In this document: positions 7,896 through 17,765 of the stretch, piece by piece
How positions within the stretch are numbered: position 1 is the stretch's first letter
Layout of the letters: every line of letters starts with the position of its first letter
NCBI GenBank assembly: GCA_943369755.1
Contig: CALROG020000006.1
Coordinates: forward strand, 1 to 64,000
Length of the DNA stretch: 64,000 nucleotides
Reading direction: 5' to 3'
Source of the DNA: CALROG01 sp943369755
GTDB taxonomy: Bacteria > Pseudomonadota > Gammaproteobacteria > Burkholderiales > Burkholderiaceae_C
Notes under the pieces: generated by a model
Databases searched by the model: none
Told to the model about the DNA's origin: nothing
What the model saw: only the letters and a program-made list of their open reading frames with translations
Program-made: the position numbers and the translations under genes

Positions 7896-9905
7896 CTACT
7901 TGTTGAACCAGACGAAATACGTCATCAGCACAAACACCCCGAGAATCATCACAAAGGCGTAGTGGTAAAGGTAGCCCGACTGGAGCCAGCGCGCCTTGCC
8001 TGCAACCCAGCCCACCAGCTTCCAGGAGCCATTGACCAGGGCACCGTCAATCAGGGCACGGTCGCCACCCTTCCACAGACCAACCCCCAGCGCACGGGCA
8101 CCGCGGGCAAGAACGTTTTCGTTGAACCAGTCCATGTAGTACTTGTTCTCAAGCAGCGTGTACACGGGCAGCACGCGCGCCTTGATGGCTGCGGGCAGCG
8201 CGGGATTGACCATGTACATGTAATAGGCCAGGGCCACACCGGCAACCGCCAGCCAGAAAGGAGCCGCCGTCAGGCCGTGCAGGGCCAACTCCAGCGGGCC
8301 ATGCCAGGTGTCGCGCAGCACCTGCATGGCTTTGTGGATCTCGGTGTTGACGTAAATCGCATCTTTGAAGAAGTCGCCAAACAGCATTGGGCCGATGGTC
8401 ATGAAACCAATCACTACCGACGGCACGGCCAGCAACAACAAGGGCGCAGTAACCACCCAGGGTGATTCGTGCGGGGTGTGATCACCGTGATGGTCGTGAT
8501 CATGGTGCGCATCTGGGTTCAGGGCGTATCGCTCCTCGCCGTGGAACACCAGGAAGTACATCCGGAATGAATAGAACGCGGTAACAAAAACACCGGCCAA
8601 TACTGCAAAGTAGGCAAAGCCGGCCCCCGGCAGCGTACTGGCATGGATTGCCACAATGATCTCGTCCTTGGAATAAAAGCCCGAGAACAGCGGCGTGCCG
8701 ATCAGTGCAAGCGACCCCAGCAACGCGGTGATCCAGGTGATCGGCATGTGCTTGCGCAGCCCGCCCATCCAGCGAATGTCCTGGTTGTGGTGCACCCCCA
8801 TGATGACCGAGCCCGCCGCAAGAAACAGCAGTGCCTTGAAGAACGCATGGGTCATCAGGTGAAACACGGCCACCGAGTAGGCCGATGCGCCGAGCGCCAC
8901 GGTCATGTAGCCCAGCTGCGACAAGGTGGAATAGGCCACGACGCGTTTGATGTCGTTCTGGATGATGCCCATAAAGCCCATGAACAGCGCAGTGATGGCG
9001 CCAATCACCATCACAAAACTCAGCGCCGTGTCAGACAGCTCGAACAGCGGCGACATGCGCGCGACCATGAAGATGCCGGCCGTGACCATGGTGGCAGCGT
9101 GAATCAGCGCCGAGATGGGCGTGGGGCCTTCCATCGAGTCGGGCAGCCACACATGCAGCGGGAACTGCGCGCTCTTGCCCATCGCACCGACGAACAGGCA
9201 GATACAGATCACGGTGATCAGCATCCAGTCGGTACCCGGGAAGCCAAGTTTCCCGAGCTCGCCAGCCTTGGCGAAGGTCTCGGCATAGTTGAGCGTACCG
9301 GCATAGGCGGCCAGCAGGCCAATGCCCAGAATGAAGCCGAAGTCGCCGACCCGGTTGACCAGAAACGCCTTCATGTTGGCGAACACGGCGGTTGGCTTGT
9401 TGAACCAGAAGCCGATCAACAGGTACGACACCAGGCCCACCGCCTCCCAGCCAAAGAACAACTGCAGGAAGTTGTTGCTCATCACCAGCATCAGCATCGA
9501 GAAGGTGAACAGCGAGATATAGGCAAAGAAGCGGTTGTAGCCCTCGTCTTCTTCCATGTAGCCAATGGTGTAGATGTGCACCATGAGCGAGACAAAAGTC
9601 ACCACGCACATCATCATGGCCGTCAGGCCATCGACCAGAAAGCCGATTTCCATCTTCAGGCCGCCGACCACCATCCAGGTGTAGAGCGTTTCGTTGAAGC
9701 GGGCACCGTCCATGGCCACACTCTTGAGCGTCATGGCCGAAAGGATGAAGGCCACCAGCACGCCCACAATAGTCAGGCTGTGGGTCAGGCGACGCCCGAT
9801 CCAGTTGCCACCGAACACGGTACCGAAGATGCCCGCCAGCACGGCACCGGCCAATGGCGCGAGCGGAACTGCCAGCAGCGTGGAGGCGTTCAAGGTTGTT
9901 GTCAT
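7896..9905 (-). CDS. nuoL: NADH-quinone oxidoreductase subunit L
   Basis: The 669-residue membrane protein is the distal antiporter-like subunit of complex I, with the long C-terminal lateral helix of NuoL. Motifs include FFGWEAVGLVSYLLIGFW, KSAQFPLHVWLPDSMEGPTP, and VVAYSTLSQLGYMTVALG. A His/Asp-rich loop (HHDHDHHGDHTPHE) lies before the last third; such loops occur in some NuoL proteins and no metal role is claimed. It starts 2 bp after the nuoK stop. Confidence 0.97.
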   Translation of the reverse strand: MTTTLNASTLLAVPLAPLAGAVLAGIFGTVFGGNWIGRRLTHSLTIVGVLVAFILSAMTLKSVAMDGARFNETLYTWMVVGGLKMEIGFLVDGLTAMMMCVVTFVSLMVHIYTIGYMEEDEGYNRFFAYISLFTFSMLMLVMSNNFLQLFFGWEAVGLVSYLLIGFWFNKPTAVFANMKAFLVNRVGDFGFILGIGLLAAYAGTLNYAETFAKAGELGKLGFPGTDWMLITVICICLFVGAMGKSAQFPLHVWLPDSMEGPTPISALIHAATMVTAGIFMVARMSPLFELSDTALSFVMVIGAITALFMGFMGIIQNDIKRVVAYSTLSQLGYMTVALGASAYSVAVFHLMTHAFFKALLFLAAGSVIMGVHHNQDIRWMGGLRKHMPITWITALLGSLALIGTPLFSGFYSKDEIIVAIHASTLPGAGFAYFAVLAGVFVTAFYSFRMYFLVFHGEERYALNPDAHHDHDHHGDHTPHESPWVVTAPLLLLAVPSVVIGFMTIGPMLFGDFFKDAIYVNTEIHKAMQVLRDTWHGPLELALHGLTAAPFWLAVAGVALAYYMYMVNPALPAAIKARVLPVYTLLENKYYMDWFNENVLARGARALGVGLWKGGDRALIDGALVNGSWKLVGWVAGKARWLQSGYLYHYAFVMILGVFVLMTYFVWFNK

Positions 9906-9907
9906 GC

Positions 9908-10216
9908 TTAACCCTTGAGCGTGTTGAGTTCGTCCACGTTGATGCTGGACTTGTTGCGAAACAGCAGCACCAGAATGGCCAGGCCAATCGCCGACTCGGC
10001 GGCCGCCACCGTGAGAATGAAAAACACAAACACCTGGCCGTGCATGTCGCCCAGGTAATGAGAGAACGCCACGAAGTTCATGTTCACTGCCAGCAGCATG
10101 AGCTCAATGGCCATCAGCAGCACGATCAAATTCTTGCGGTTCAAGAAGATACCGATCACCGACAGCGCAAACAGCATCGCGCCTAGCGAAAGAAAATGTC
10201 CAAGGGTCAGGGTCAT
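9908..10216 (-). CDS. nuoK: NADH-quinone oxidoreductase subunit K
   Basis: The protein has 102 residues and three membrane helices. It contains the conserved acidic-helix region LLMAIELMLLAVNMNFVAFS and ends VLLFRNKSSINVDELNTLKG. It forms part of the proton channel between the quinone site and the antiporter subunits. Its ATG overlaps the nuoJ stop by 4 bp, indicating translational coupling. Confidence 0.97.
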   Translation of the reverse strand: MTLTLGHFLSLGAMLFALSVIGIFLNRKNLIVLLMAIELMLLAVNMNFVAFSHYLGDMHGQVFVFFILTVAAAESAIGLAILVLLFRNKSSINVDELNTLKG

Positions 10217-10881
10217 GCCTTCTTCTCCACTGCGGGTTCCACCGCATCGGGCTGTTGCGCGGCACGCGTGGGCGCAAGCTTGATGATTTCAAGGCGGTCA
10301 CGCGCCTTCACCCGCACCTGCAAGGACGGGTCCATGTGCTTGCTGTCCTTGCGCTCGCGCAGCGTCAGGGCAATGGCGGCGACCATGGCCACCAGCAGAA
10401 TGACGGCGGCAATCTCCAGCGGATAAAGGTATTCGGTGTAAAGCAGCTTGCCGAGTTCTTTGGTGTTGGACACCTGGGCCACAGCCTGCCCTGCCACCTG
10501 CGCGGCAGCGGCAACCGGCTTGGGCTCGTCCGCCACCCGGAAGCCGCCCATCAACACCGCCGCCATTTCAAGGGCGATCAGCGCGCCAACCGTCGCGGCC
10601 AGCGGGAAATGCTTCCAGAAGCCCTTGCGCAGGCCATCGAGATTGATGTCCAGCATCATCACCACAAACAGGAACAGCACCATTACCGCGCCCACATAAA
10701 CCAGCACCAGTGTGATGGCCAGGAACTCGGCCTTGAGCAGAATCCAGATCGCCGATGCCTGGAAAAACGCCAGCACCAGGTACAACGCGGCGTACACCGG
10801 GTTGCGTGCCGTGATGACGCGGAAAGCTGCAAACAGCAGCACCGCTGAGAAGAGATAGAAAAAACCAGTCTTGACGTCCAT
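10213..10881 (-). CDS. nuoJ: NADH-quinone oxidoreductase subunit J
   Basis: The membrane protein has 222 residues. The start MDVKTGFFYLFSAVLL at 10881 is used; a longer frame to 11028 runs into nuoI and is not NuoJ-like. VYVGAVMVLFLFVVMMLDI is the family's hallmark helix with the pi-bulge region. The C-terminal tail after the last helix is charged and longer than in the shortest NuoJ proteins. It lies between nuoI and nuoK. Confidence 0.95.
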   Translation of the reverse strand: MDVKTGFFYLFSAVLLFAAFRVITARNPVYAALYLVLAFFQASAIWILLKAEFLAITLVLVYVGAVMVLFLFVVMMLDINLDGLRKGFWKHFPLAATVGALIALEMAAVLMGGFRVADEPKPVAAAAQVAGQAVAQVSNTKELGKLLYTEYLYPLEIAAVILLVAMVAAIALTLRERKDSKHMDPSLQVRVKARDRLEIIKLAPTRAAQQPDAVEPAVEKKA

Positions 10882-10927
10882 GGGGCGTTTCTTTTCTTTG
10901 GGCTGCGCCGTCGTGCTGCGGGTTGAC

Positions 10928-11446
10928 TCAGCGGTACCGGGCGTCTGCCGCCCGGGCAGCGGCGATTTCGCCTTCGTAGCGGTCACCAACGGCCAGCAGC
11001 ATGTCCTTGGTGAAGTACAGGTCACCACGCTTTTCGCCGTGGTATTCGAGGATGTGGGTTTCCACGATCGAATCCACCGGACAGCTTTCTTCGCAAAAGC
11101 CGCAGAAGATGCATTTGGTCAGGTCGATGTCGTAGCGCGTGGTGCGCCGGGAACCGTCGTCGCGCACCTCGGACTCGATGGTGATGGCCATGGCCGGGCA
11201 AACCGCTTCACACAGCTTGCAGGCAATGCAGCGTTCTTCGCCGTTCTCATAGCGGCGCAGCGCGTGCAAGCCGCGAAAGCGCGGCGACATTGGGGTTTTT
11301 TCTTCCGGAAACTGTACGGTGATCTTGCGCGCGAAGGCGTACTTTCCGGTGATGGCCAGCCCCTTGAACAACTCGACCAGCATGAAGCTGGACAAGAAGT
11401 CCTTGAGGGAGAAGGCCGAGGGCGCGGCTAAAGAAGGAGCAGACAT
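10928..11446 (-). CDS. nuoI: NADH-quinone oxidoreductase subunit I (2x[4Fe-4S])
   Basis: The 172-residue peripheral subunit carries clusters N6a and N6b. The two ferredoxin motifs are visible: CIACKLCEAVCP and CIFCGFCEESCP, each CX2CX2CX3CP. The N-terminal extension (LVELFKGLAITGKYAF) is the amphipathic membrane-anchoring helix. Length and order are normal. Confidence 0.97.
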   Translation of the reverse strand: MSAPSLAAPSAFSLKDFLSSFMLVELFKGLAITGKYAFARKITVQFPEEKTPMSPRFRGLHALRRYENGEERCIACKLCEAVCPAMAITIESEVRDDGSRRTTRYDIDLTKCIFCGFCEESCPVDSIVETHILEYHGEKRGDLYFTKDMLLAVGDRYEGEIAAARAADARYR

Positions 11447-11458
11447 GGAGACTCCGCG

Positions 11459-12535
11459 TTATTTCCAGATGTTGAACGGTGTCTGCATCCAGGCACCGAT
11501 CACCACGAGCCACACCAGGGTGACGGGAATGAAAATCTTCCAGCCCAGACGCATGATCTGGTCATAGCGATAGCGCGGGAAGGTTGAGCGGACCCACAGG
11601 AACATCGTGACCACACAGAAGGTCTTCAGCCCCAACCAGATCCAGCCCGGAATGAACGAGAGAAACTCAAACGGCGGCAACCAGCCCCCCAGGAACAGGA
11701 TGACCGCGAGAATCGAGACCAGCCACATATTGGCGTATTCGGCCAGGAAGAACATGGCGAAACTCATACCTGAGTACTCGATCATGTGGCCCGCCACGAT
11801 TTCGGACTCGCCCTCGACCACGTCGAACGGGTGCCGGTTGGTTTCGGCCAGACCGGAGATGAAGTACACGACGAATATCGGCAGCAGCGGCAGCCAGTTC
11901 CAGGACAAAAAGCCCCAGCCCATCTCGGCAAACTGGCCTCGGCCCTGGCCCATGACGATGTCAGTCATGTTCAGGCTGGCTGACACCATCAGCACCACCA
12001 CAAAGCAAAAGCCCATGGCGATTTCATAACTAACCATCTGCGCCGAGGCCCGCAGCGCGCCCAGGAAGGCGTACTTGGAATTGGAGGCCCAGCCGGCAAT
12101 GATGACGCCATAGACTTCCAGCGAGGTGATGGCCATCAGGAACAGCAGCCCGGCGTTGATGTTGGACAGCGCCACTTCCGGGCCAAACGGAATCACCACC
12201 CAGGCCGCCAGCGCCGGCATGATGGTCATGACCGGGCCAAGCAGGAACAGGCCCTTGTTGGCCACGGTGGGCAGAATGATTTCTTTGGTCAGCAGCTTCA
12301 GTGCGTCGGCAATGGGCTGAAGCAAGCCCAACGGCCCAATGCGGTTAGGGCCGACGCGAATCTGCGTGAAGCCAATGGCCTTGCGCTCCCACAACGTAAG
12401 GTAGGCCACGGCACCCATCAGGGGCAAAACCACCAGCACAATCTTGATCAGGTTCCAGATCACCGGCCAGGCCACAGAAGCCCACCAGCTTGCGCCAACC
12501 AACCCGAGGCCAACGCTGTAGATCGTGTCAATCAT
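11459..12535 (-). CDS. nuoH: NADH-quinone oxidoreductase subunit H
   Basis: The 358-residue membrane subunit forms the quinone-binding chamber with NuoB and NuoD. It contains GPNRIGPLGLLQPIADALKL and the acidic quinone-channel loop FDVVEGESEIVAG. Its start overlaps the nuoG stop by 4 bp. Confidence 0.97.
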   Translation of the reverse strand: MIDTIYSVGLGLVGASWWASVAWPVIWNLIKIVLVVLPLMGAVAYLTLWERKAIGFTQIRVGPNRIGPLGLLQPIADALKLLTKEIILPTVANKGLFLLGPVMTIMPALAAWVVIPFGPEVALSNINAGLLFLMAITSLEVYGVIIAGWASNSKYAFLGALRASAQMVSYEIAMGFCFVVVLMVSASLNMTDIVMGQGRGQFAEMGWGFLSWNWLPLLPIFVVYFISGLAETNRHPFDVVEGESEIVAGHMIEYSGMSFAMFFLAEYANMWLVSILAVILFLGGWLPPFEFLSFIPGWIWLGLKTFCVVTMFLWVRSTFPRYRYDQIMRLGWKIFIPVTLVWLVVIGAWMQTPFNIWK

Positions 12536-14664
12536 GCGGCCACCTCTTGGCTTGCCCTGGCGCTGCGGGCATCAGCGGTTTGCTGCAACGCCGGCGCACG
12601 GCGCACCAGGCCATCGAGCTGGTAGATCGACGCCACCACCGGCGTGCCGGCCACAGGCAACAAGTCGATACCCGCGGATGTGCTGTTGCCAAGCTTGGCC
12701 GGTGCCACAAACGACTGCCCTGCGTCCTGCGCACCACGGGCTGCAACCAACACCTCTTGCGACGACTCGAAGTCGAAGCCGGGCAGGCCCAACAGGTTGG
12801 CCAGCACACGAAGTACTTTCCAGGCCGGCCGGGTGTCTGCCAGCGGCTTGACCACCGCGTGGAACCCCTGAACACGGCCCTCAGCATTGACAAAGGTGCC
12901 TGAGGTTTCTGTGAACGGCGCAATCGGCAGCAGCACGTCACTGATGTCCAGATTGGCCTTGAACGGGCTCAGCGTTACCACCATCTGGGCCTGCGCGAGA
13001 TTTGCGGCTTGCTGGCCTGCACTGGAGTCAAATGCCGGTTCGGTATTGAGCAGTAGCACCGCCTTGAGCGCGCCGCCAAGCATCTGGCCGGCATGCAGGC
13101 CGCCGGAACCGGGTTGGGCCCCGACCAGCTGCGCGCCCACGGAGTTTGCTGCCTCGGTGAGGTAGCCCACGCTCGCGCCGGTTTGTTCCCCGATCCAGTT
13201 GGCCAGCGCCAACAGGCTGGAGGCACGCGCGTGATGTGCGGCTGCGTTGCCCAGGAGAATGGCCTTGCGTTCGCCGCCGATCAACGACCTCGCAACCGCC
13301 CTGGCAGCATCGCTTGCATTGCCCGCTGCCGGTGCTGCAACGCCCTTTTCGGCGGCAACTGCAGTGGCGACATCCGCCAGCGCCTGAACCCAGCGACTAG
13401 CGTCGGCCAGCAGGGCATTGGCCACCGGCATTGCCCAGTCCGCTGCCTCGGCGTGCAACACGGAGACCTGGCAGCCCTTTTTGACGGCTTGGCGAATGCG
13501 CTGGGCAAACAGCGGATGGTCCTTGCGCAAGTTCGAGCCCACCACCAGCACACGCTGCAGGTTGGACAGCGAGGCGATAGACGTACCCAGCCAGCGGGCG
13601 CTGACGGACGGCGTGAATTCCGCGTTGCGCAACCGATGGTCGATGTTCTCGCTACCCAAGCCACGCATCAGCGCGCCAGCCAGGTACAGCTCTTCTACCG
13701 TGCTGTGCGGGCTGACCAATGCGCCAATGCTTTGCGCGCCATGGTCGGCCTTGATCTGCCGCAGCCCATTGGCCACATATTCAAGCGCGGTTTGCCAGTC
13801 CACCGGCTTCCATTCGCCGCCCTGCTTGAGCATTGGCGTGGTCAGGCGCTCTTCGCTGTTCAAGGCTTCGTAGGAGAAGCGGTCGCGGTCGGCGATCCAG
13901 CATTCGTTGACGTCTTCGTTCTCCAGCGGTACCACCCGCATGACCTTGTTGTTCTTGACCTGAACAATCAAGTTGGCTCCCGTAGAGTCGTGCGGGCTCA
14001 CCGACTTGCGCCGACCCAGCTCCCAGGTGCGGGCGCTGTAGCGAAACGGCTTGCTGGTGAGCGCGCCCACCGGGCAAATGTCGATCATGTTGCCCGAGAG
14101 CTCGGAGTCGATGGTGTCACTGACGATGGTGGTGATCTCGGAGTGTTCACCCCGGTGAATCATGCCGAGCTCCATGACGCCGGCCACTTCCTGGCCAAAG
14201 CGAACGCAGCGGGTGCAGTGGATACAGCGACTCATCTCCTGCATGGAAATCAGCGGGCCCACGTCCTTGACCGGCACAGTGCGCTTTTCTTCCTCGTAAC
14301 GCGACGAAGAACCGCCATAGCCGACGGCCAGGTCTTGAAGCTGACACTCACCGCCCTGGTCGCAGATCGGGCAGTCCAGCGGATGGTTGATCAGCAAAAA
14401 CTCCATCACCGACTGCTGGGCCTTGATGGCTTTGTCGCTCTTGGTGCGCACGATCATGCCCTGCGTGACCGGCGTGGCGCAGGCCGGCATCGGCTTGGGG
14501 GCCTTTTCCACATCGACCAGGCACATGCGGCAGTTGGCCGCGATGCTGAGTTTCTTGTGGTAGCAGAAATGGGGAATATAGGTGCCCGCCTTGTCGGCCG
14601 CATGCATGATCATGCTGCCTTCAATGATTTCCACCTTCTTGCCGTCGAGTTCGATTTCAACCAT
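12532..14664 (-). CDS. nuoG: NADH-quinone oxidoreductase subunit G
   Basis: The 710-residue peripheral iron-sulfur subunit begins with a [2Fe-2S] ferredoxin region (CRMCLVDVE and a later CATPV). It continues with HPLDCPICDQGGECQLQD and SRCIHCTRCVRFGQEVAG for the [4Fe-4S] clusters and a formate-dehydrogenase-like domain. It is shorter than the 900-residue E. coli protein, as is common in Burkholderiales. It starts 16 bp after nuoF. Confidence 0.96.
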   Translation of the reverse strand: MVEIELDGKKVEIIEGSMIMHAADKAGTYIPHFCYHKKLSIAANCRMCLVDVEKAPKPMPACATPVTQGMIVRTKSDKAIKAQQSVMEFLLINHPLDCPICDQGGECQLQDLAVGYGGSSSRYEEEKRTVPVKDVGPLISMQEMSRCIHCTRCVRFGQEVAGVMELGMIHRGEHSEITTIVSDTIDSELSGNMIDICPVGALTSKPFRYSARTWELGRRKSVSPHDSTGANLIVQVKNNKVMRVVPLENEDVNECWIADRDRFSYEALNSEERLTTPMLKQGGEWKPVDWQTALEYVANGLRQIKADHGAQSIGALVSPHSTVEELYLAGALMRGLGSENIDHRLRNAEFTPSVSARWLGTSIASLSNLQRVLVVGSNLRKDHPLFAQRIRQAVKKGCQVSVLHAEAADWAMPVANALLADASRWVQALADVATAVAAEKGVAAPAAGNASDAARAVARSLIGGERKAILLGNAAAHHARASSLLALANWIGEQTGASVGYLTEAANSVGAQLVGAQPGSGGLHAGQMLGGALKAVLLLNTEPAFDSSAGQQAANLAQAQMVVTLSPFKANLDISDVLLPIAPFTETSGTFVNAEGRVQGFHAVVKPLADTRPAWKVLRVLANLLGLPGFDFESSQEVLVAARGAQDAGQSFVAPAKLGNSTSAGIDLLPVAGTPVVASIYQLDGLVRRAPALQQTADARSARASQEVAA

Positions 14665-14680
14665 AGTCTTCTTCTGCGGC

Positions 14681-16033
14681 TCAGGCCTGAACGGCCGACT
14701 GTTCGGCCTTGTTGATCAGCGCCTCGAATTCGTGGCGGAAGTGCTTGATCATGGCGCGCACCGGCATGGCCGCTGCGTCGCCCAGCGCACAGATGGTGCG
14801 GCCCTGGATGTTGTCCGCTACCGAGTTCAGCAGCTCCATGTCAGACGCCCGGCCCTGGCCGTTGTGGATGCGGTCCACCACGCGCCACAGCCACCCCGTG
14901 CCTTCGCGGCAGGGTGTGCACTGGCCGCACGATTCGTGCATGTAAAAGTACGAAAGGCGCTTGAGCGACTCAACCATGCAGCGGCTGTCGTCCATCACGA
15001 TCACCGCACCCGAGCCGAGCATGGAACCAGCTTTGGCGATGGAGTCGTAGTCCATGGTGCAGTTCATCATGATGTCAGCGGGCAGTACCGGTGCCGATGA
15101 GCCCCCGGGAATCACCGCCTTGAGCGTGCGGCCCTTGCGCACCCCACCGGCGAGCTCCAGCAGTTTGCTGAAGGGCGTGCCCAGCGGCACTTCGTAGTTG
15201 CCGGGCAGTTCTACATCGCCCGAGACCGAATAGATTTTGGTGCCACCGTTGTTCGGCTTGCCAATGTCCAGGTAGGCCTGGCCGCCATGGCGAATGATCC
15301 AGGGTACCGCAGCAAAAGTCTCGGTGTTGTTGATCGTGGTGGGCTTGCCGTACAAGCCAAAGCTGGCAGGGAACGGCGGCTTGAAGCGCGGCTGGCCCTT
15401 CTTGCCTTCCAGCGACTCGAGCAGCGCGGTTTCTTCGCCGCAAATGTAAGCGCCGAAACCATGCGCGCCATGCAGCTGGAAGCTGAAACCACTGCCCAGG
15501 ATTTTGTTTCCCAGGTAGCCGGCGGCGCGGGCTTCTTGCAGAGCCTCTTCAAACCGGTCGTAGGTCTGGAAGATTTCGCCGTGAATGTAGTTGTAGCCCA
15601 CGCTGATGCCCATGGCGTAGGCCGCGATGATCATGCCTTCGATCACGATGTGCGGATTGAATTGCAGGATGTCGCGGTCTTTGCAGGTGCCCGGCTCGCC
15701 CTCGTCCGAATTGCAGACCAGGTATTTCTGCCCGGGGAACTGGCGTGGCATGAAGCTCCACTTCAGGCCCGTCGGGAAGCCCGCACCGCCACGGCCACGC
15801 AAAGCCGATTCCTTGACCGTGGCAATCACCTGGTCCTGGGTCATCGGCTCGGCACCATCAGCTCCCAGCAGTATCTTGCGCAGCGCCTGATAGCCCCCGC
15901 GCGCTTCGTAGTCTTTCAGCCGCCAGTTGCTGCCGTTCAGGTCTGCGTAAATCTGCGGATTGATGTGGCGGTTGTGAAAGCAGGTCTGAACGCCGGTCGC
16001 CTGAAACTGCGAAAGCACTTGTTGGGCGTTCAT
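14681..16033 (-). CDS. nuoF: NADH-quinone oxidoreductase subunit F (NADH/FMN site)
   Basis: The 450-residue subunit oxidises NADH using FMN and cluster N3. The nucleotide-binding RGRGGAGFPTGLKW, the Gly-rich YICGEETALLESLEG and the cluster motif ESCGQCTPCREG are all present. It overlaps nuoE by 4 bp. Confidence 0.97.
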   Translation of the reverse strand: MNAQQVLSQFQATGVQTCFHNRHINPQIYADLNGSNWRLKDYEARGGYQALRKILLGADGAEPMTQDQVIATVKESALRGRGGAGFPTGLKWSFMPRQFPGQKYLVCNSDEGEPGTCKDRDILQFNPHIVIEGMIIAAYAMGISVGYNYIHGEIFQTYDRFEEALQEARAAGYLGNKILGSGFSFQLHGAHGFGAYICGEETALLESLEGKKGQPRFKPPFPASFGLYGKPTTINNTETFAAVPWIIRHGGQAYLDIGKPNNGGTKIYSVSGDVELPGNYEVPLGTPFSKLLELAGGVRKGRTLKAVIPGGSSAPVLPADIMMNCTMDYDSIAKAGSMLGSGAVIVMDDSRCMVESLKRLSYFYMHESCGQCTPCREGTGWLWRVVDRIHNGQGRASDMELLNSVADNIQGRTICALGDAAAMPVRAMIKHFRHEFEALINKAEQSAVQA

Positions 16034-16515
16034 GCCTGTGCCCCTTTGAGACCGTCAATCAACTGGTCCAGCTTGTCATTGCTCATGAAGCTGCACATGG
16101 TGCGGTCATTGACCAGCAGCACCGGCGAATCGGCACATGCGCCAAGGCATTCACTTTGCTGCAAGGTGAACATGCCATCAGCCGTGGTACCGCCCATTTC
16201 CACGCCCAGTTTTTCGCACAAATGGTTCAGGGCTTTCTGCCCGTCGCGCAACTGGCATGGCAGGTTGGTGCAGACGTTGAGCTTGTACTTGCCCACCGGC
16301 TGCTGGTTGTACATGTTGTAGAAAGTGGTGACTTCATGCACCGCAATCGGCGGCATGCCCAGGTAGTCGGCAACCAGGCGCTCGCTGTCAATGCTCACAT
16401 GGCCCTGTTCCTGCTGCACGATGGCCAGACAGGCCATCACGGCAGATTGCTTTTGCTCTGCCGGGTACTTGGCGACTTCGTGGTCGAAGCGCGCGCGCAT
16501 AGCGTCTGAAATCAT
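16030..16515 (-). CDS. nuoE: NADH-quinone oxidoreductase subunit E ([2Fe-2S])
   Basis: The 161-residue thioredoxin-fold subunit carries cluster N1a. The four ligands are seen as CTNLPC (CX4C) and CLGAC (CX3C) in the C-terminal half. It overlaps nuoD and nuoF by 4 bp at each end, so D, E and F are probably translationally coupled. Confidence 0.97.
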   Translation of the reverse strand: MISDAMRARFDHEVAKYPAEQKQSAVMACLAIVQQEQGHVSIDSERLVADYLGMPPIAVHEVTTFYNMYNQQPVGKYKLNVCTNLPCQLRDGQKALNHLCEKLGVEMGGTTADGMFTLQQSECLGACADSPVLLVNDRTMCSFMSNDKLDQLIDGLKGAQA

Positions 16516-17765
16516 CGGTCAATCTCCCCGAACACGATGTCCATCGTTCCAATGATGGCTACTGCGTCGGCAATCATGTGGCCGCGCCCCATTTCGTCCA
16601 GCGCCGCAAGATGCGGGAAGCCGGGAGCGCGGATCTTCAGGCGATAGGGCTTGTTGGCACCATCGCTCACCAGGTAGATGCCGAACTCGCCCTTGGGGTG
16701 CTCGACAGCGGCATAGGCCTCGCCCTCGGGCACGTGGAAGCCTTCGGTAAAGAGCTTGAAGTGGTGGATCAGCTCTTCCATGTTGGACTTCATCGACTCA
16801 CGCGACGGCGCGGCAACCTTGTGGTTGTTGGTGATGACCGGTCCAGGGTTGGCGCGCAGCCAGTCAACGCACTGCTTGATGATGCGGTTGGACTGGCGCA
16901 TTTCTTCGACACGCACCAGGTAGCGGTCGTAGCAATCGCCGGTTTTGCCGACCGGGATGTCGAAGTCCATTTGGTCGTAGACGTCGTAGGGCTGGGTCTT
17001 GCGCAAGTCCCAGGCGATGCCGGAGCCGCGCAGCATGGCCCCCGAGAAGCCAAGGTTGAGCGCGCGCTCGGGCGTGACCACCCCGATGCCCACGGTGCGC
17101 TGCTTCCAGATGCGGTTGTCGGTCAGCAGCGTTTCGTACTCGTCTACATAGTGCGGGAAGCGCTTGGTAAAGTCTTCAATGAAATCGAGCAACGTGCCCT
17201 GGCGGTTCTCATTGAGCTGGCCAATGGCGCGGGCATTCTTGATCTTGCTGACCTTGTACTGCGGCATGCTGTCAGGCAAGTCCCGGTAGACACCCCCCGG
17301 GCGGAAGTAGGCCGCGTGCATGCGGGCACCTGACACCGCCTCGTACATGTCGAACAGGTCTTCCCGCTCACGGAAGCAGTAGATCAGCATGTTCATCGCG
17401 CCGCAGTCCAGACCATGCGCGCCCAGCCACAGCAGGTGGTTGAGCAAGCGCGTGATCTCCGAAAACATGACGCGGATGTATTGCGCGCGCTGTGGCACCT
17501 CGATGCCCATCATCTTTTCGATGGCCAGGCAGTAGGCATGCTCGTTGCACATCATCGACACATAGTCCAGCCGGTCCATGTAGGGTAGCGACTGGATGTA
17601 GGTCTTGCTTTCGGCCAGCTTTTCGGTGGCGCGGTGCAGCAGGCCAATGTGCGGGTCGGCACGTTGAATCACTTCGCCGTCCAGCTCCAGCACCAGGCGC
17701 AGCACGCCATGCGCGGCCGGGTGTTGCGGGCCGAAGTTCAGGGTGTAGTTCTTGATTTCAGCCAT
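16512..17765 (-). CDS. nuoD: NADH-quinone oxidoreductase subunit D
   Basis: The 417-residue 49-kDa-type subunit lines the quinone pocket. It starts MAEIKNYTLNFGPQHPAAHG, with the conserved GPQHPAAHG quinone-site loop, and ends MDIVFGEIDR. NuoC and NuoD are separate here, unlike the fused E. coli gene. The nuoC stop overlaps its start by 8 bp. Confidence 0.98.
   Translation of the reverse strand: MAEIKNYTLNFGPQHPAAHGVLRLVLELDGEVIQRADPHIGLLHRATEKLAESKTYIQSLPYMDRLDYVSMMCNEHAYCLAIEKMMGIEVPQRAQYIRVMFSEITRLLNHLLWLGAHGLDCGAMNMLIYCFREREDLFDMYEAVSGARMHAAYFRPGGVYRDLPDSMPQYKVSKIKNARAIGQLNENRQGTLLDFIEDFTKRFPHYVDEYETLLTDNRIWKQRTVGIGVVTPERALNLGFSGAMLRGSGIAWDLRKTQPYDVYDQMDFDIPVGKTGDCYDRYLVRVEEMRQSNRIIKQCVDWLRANPGPVITNNHKVAAPSRESMKSNMEELIHHFKLFTEGFHVPEGEAYAAVEHPKGEFGIYLVSDGANKPYRLKIRAPGFPHLAALDEMGRGHMIADAVAIIGTMDIVFGEIDR

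Noticed and set aside
8497..8540. His/Asp-rich loop in nuoL as a possible metal-binding site
   Set aside because: Such loops occur in other NuoL proteins and no ligand pattern beyond His/Asp richness is seen.
8643..9911. A 422-residue plus-strand frame opposite nuoL
   Set aside because: It is antisense to nuoL; its His/Gln/Arg-rich composition is the typical reverse reading of a membrane protein gene.
13093..14715. A 540-residue plus-strand open frame opposite nuoG
   Set aside because: It is antisense to a clear NuoG gene with all Cys motifs, and has no recognisable feature.
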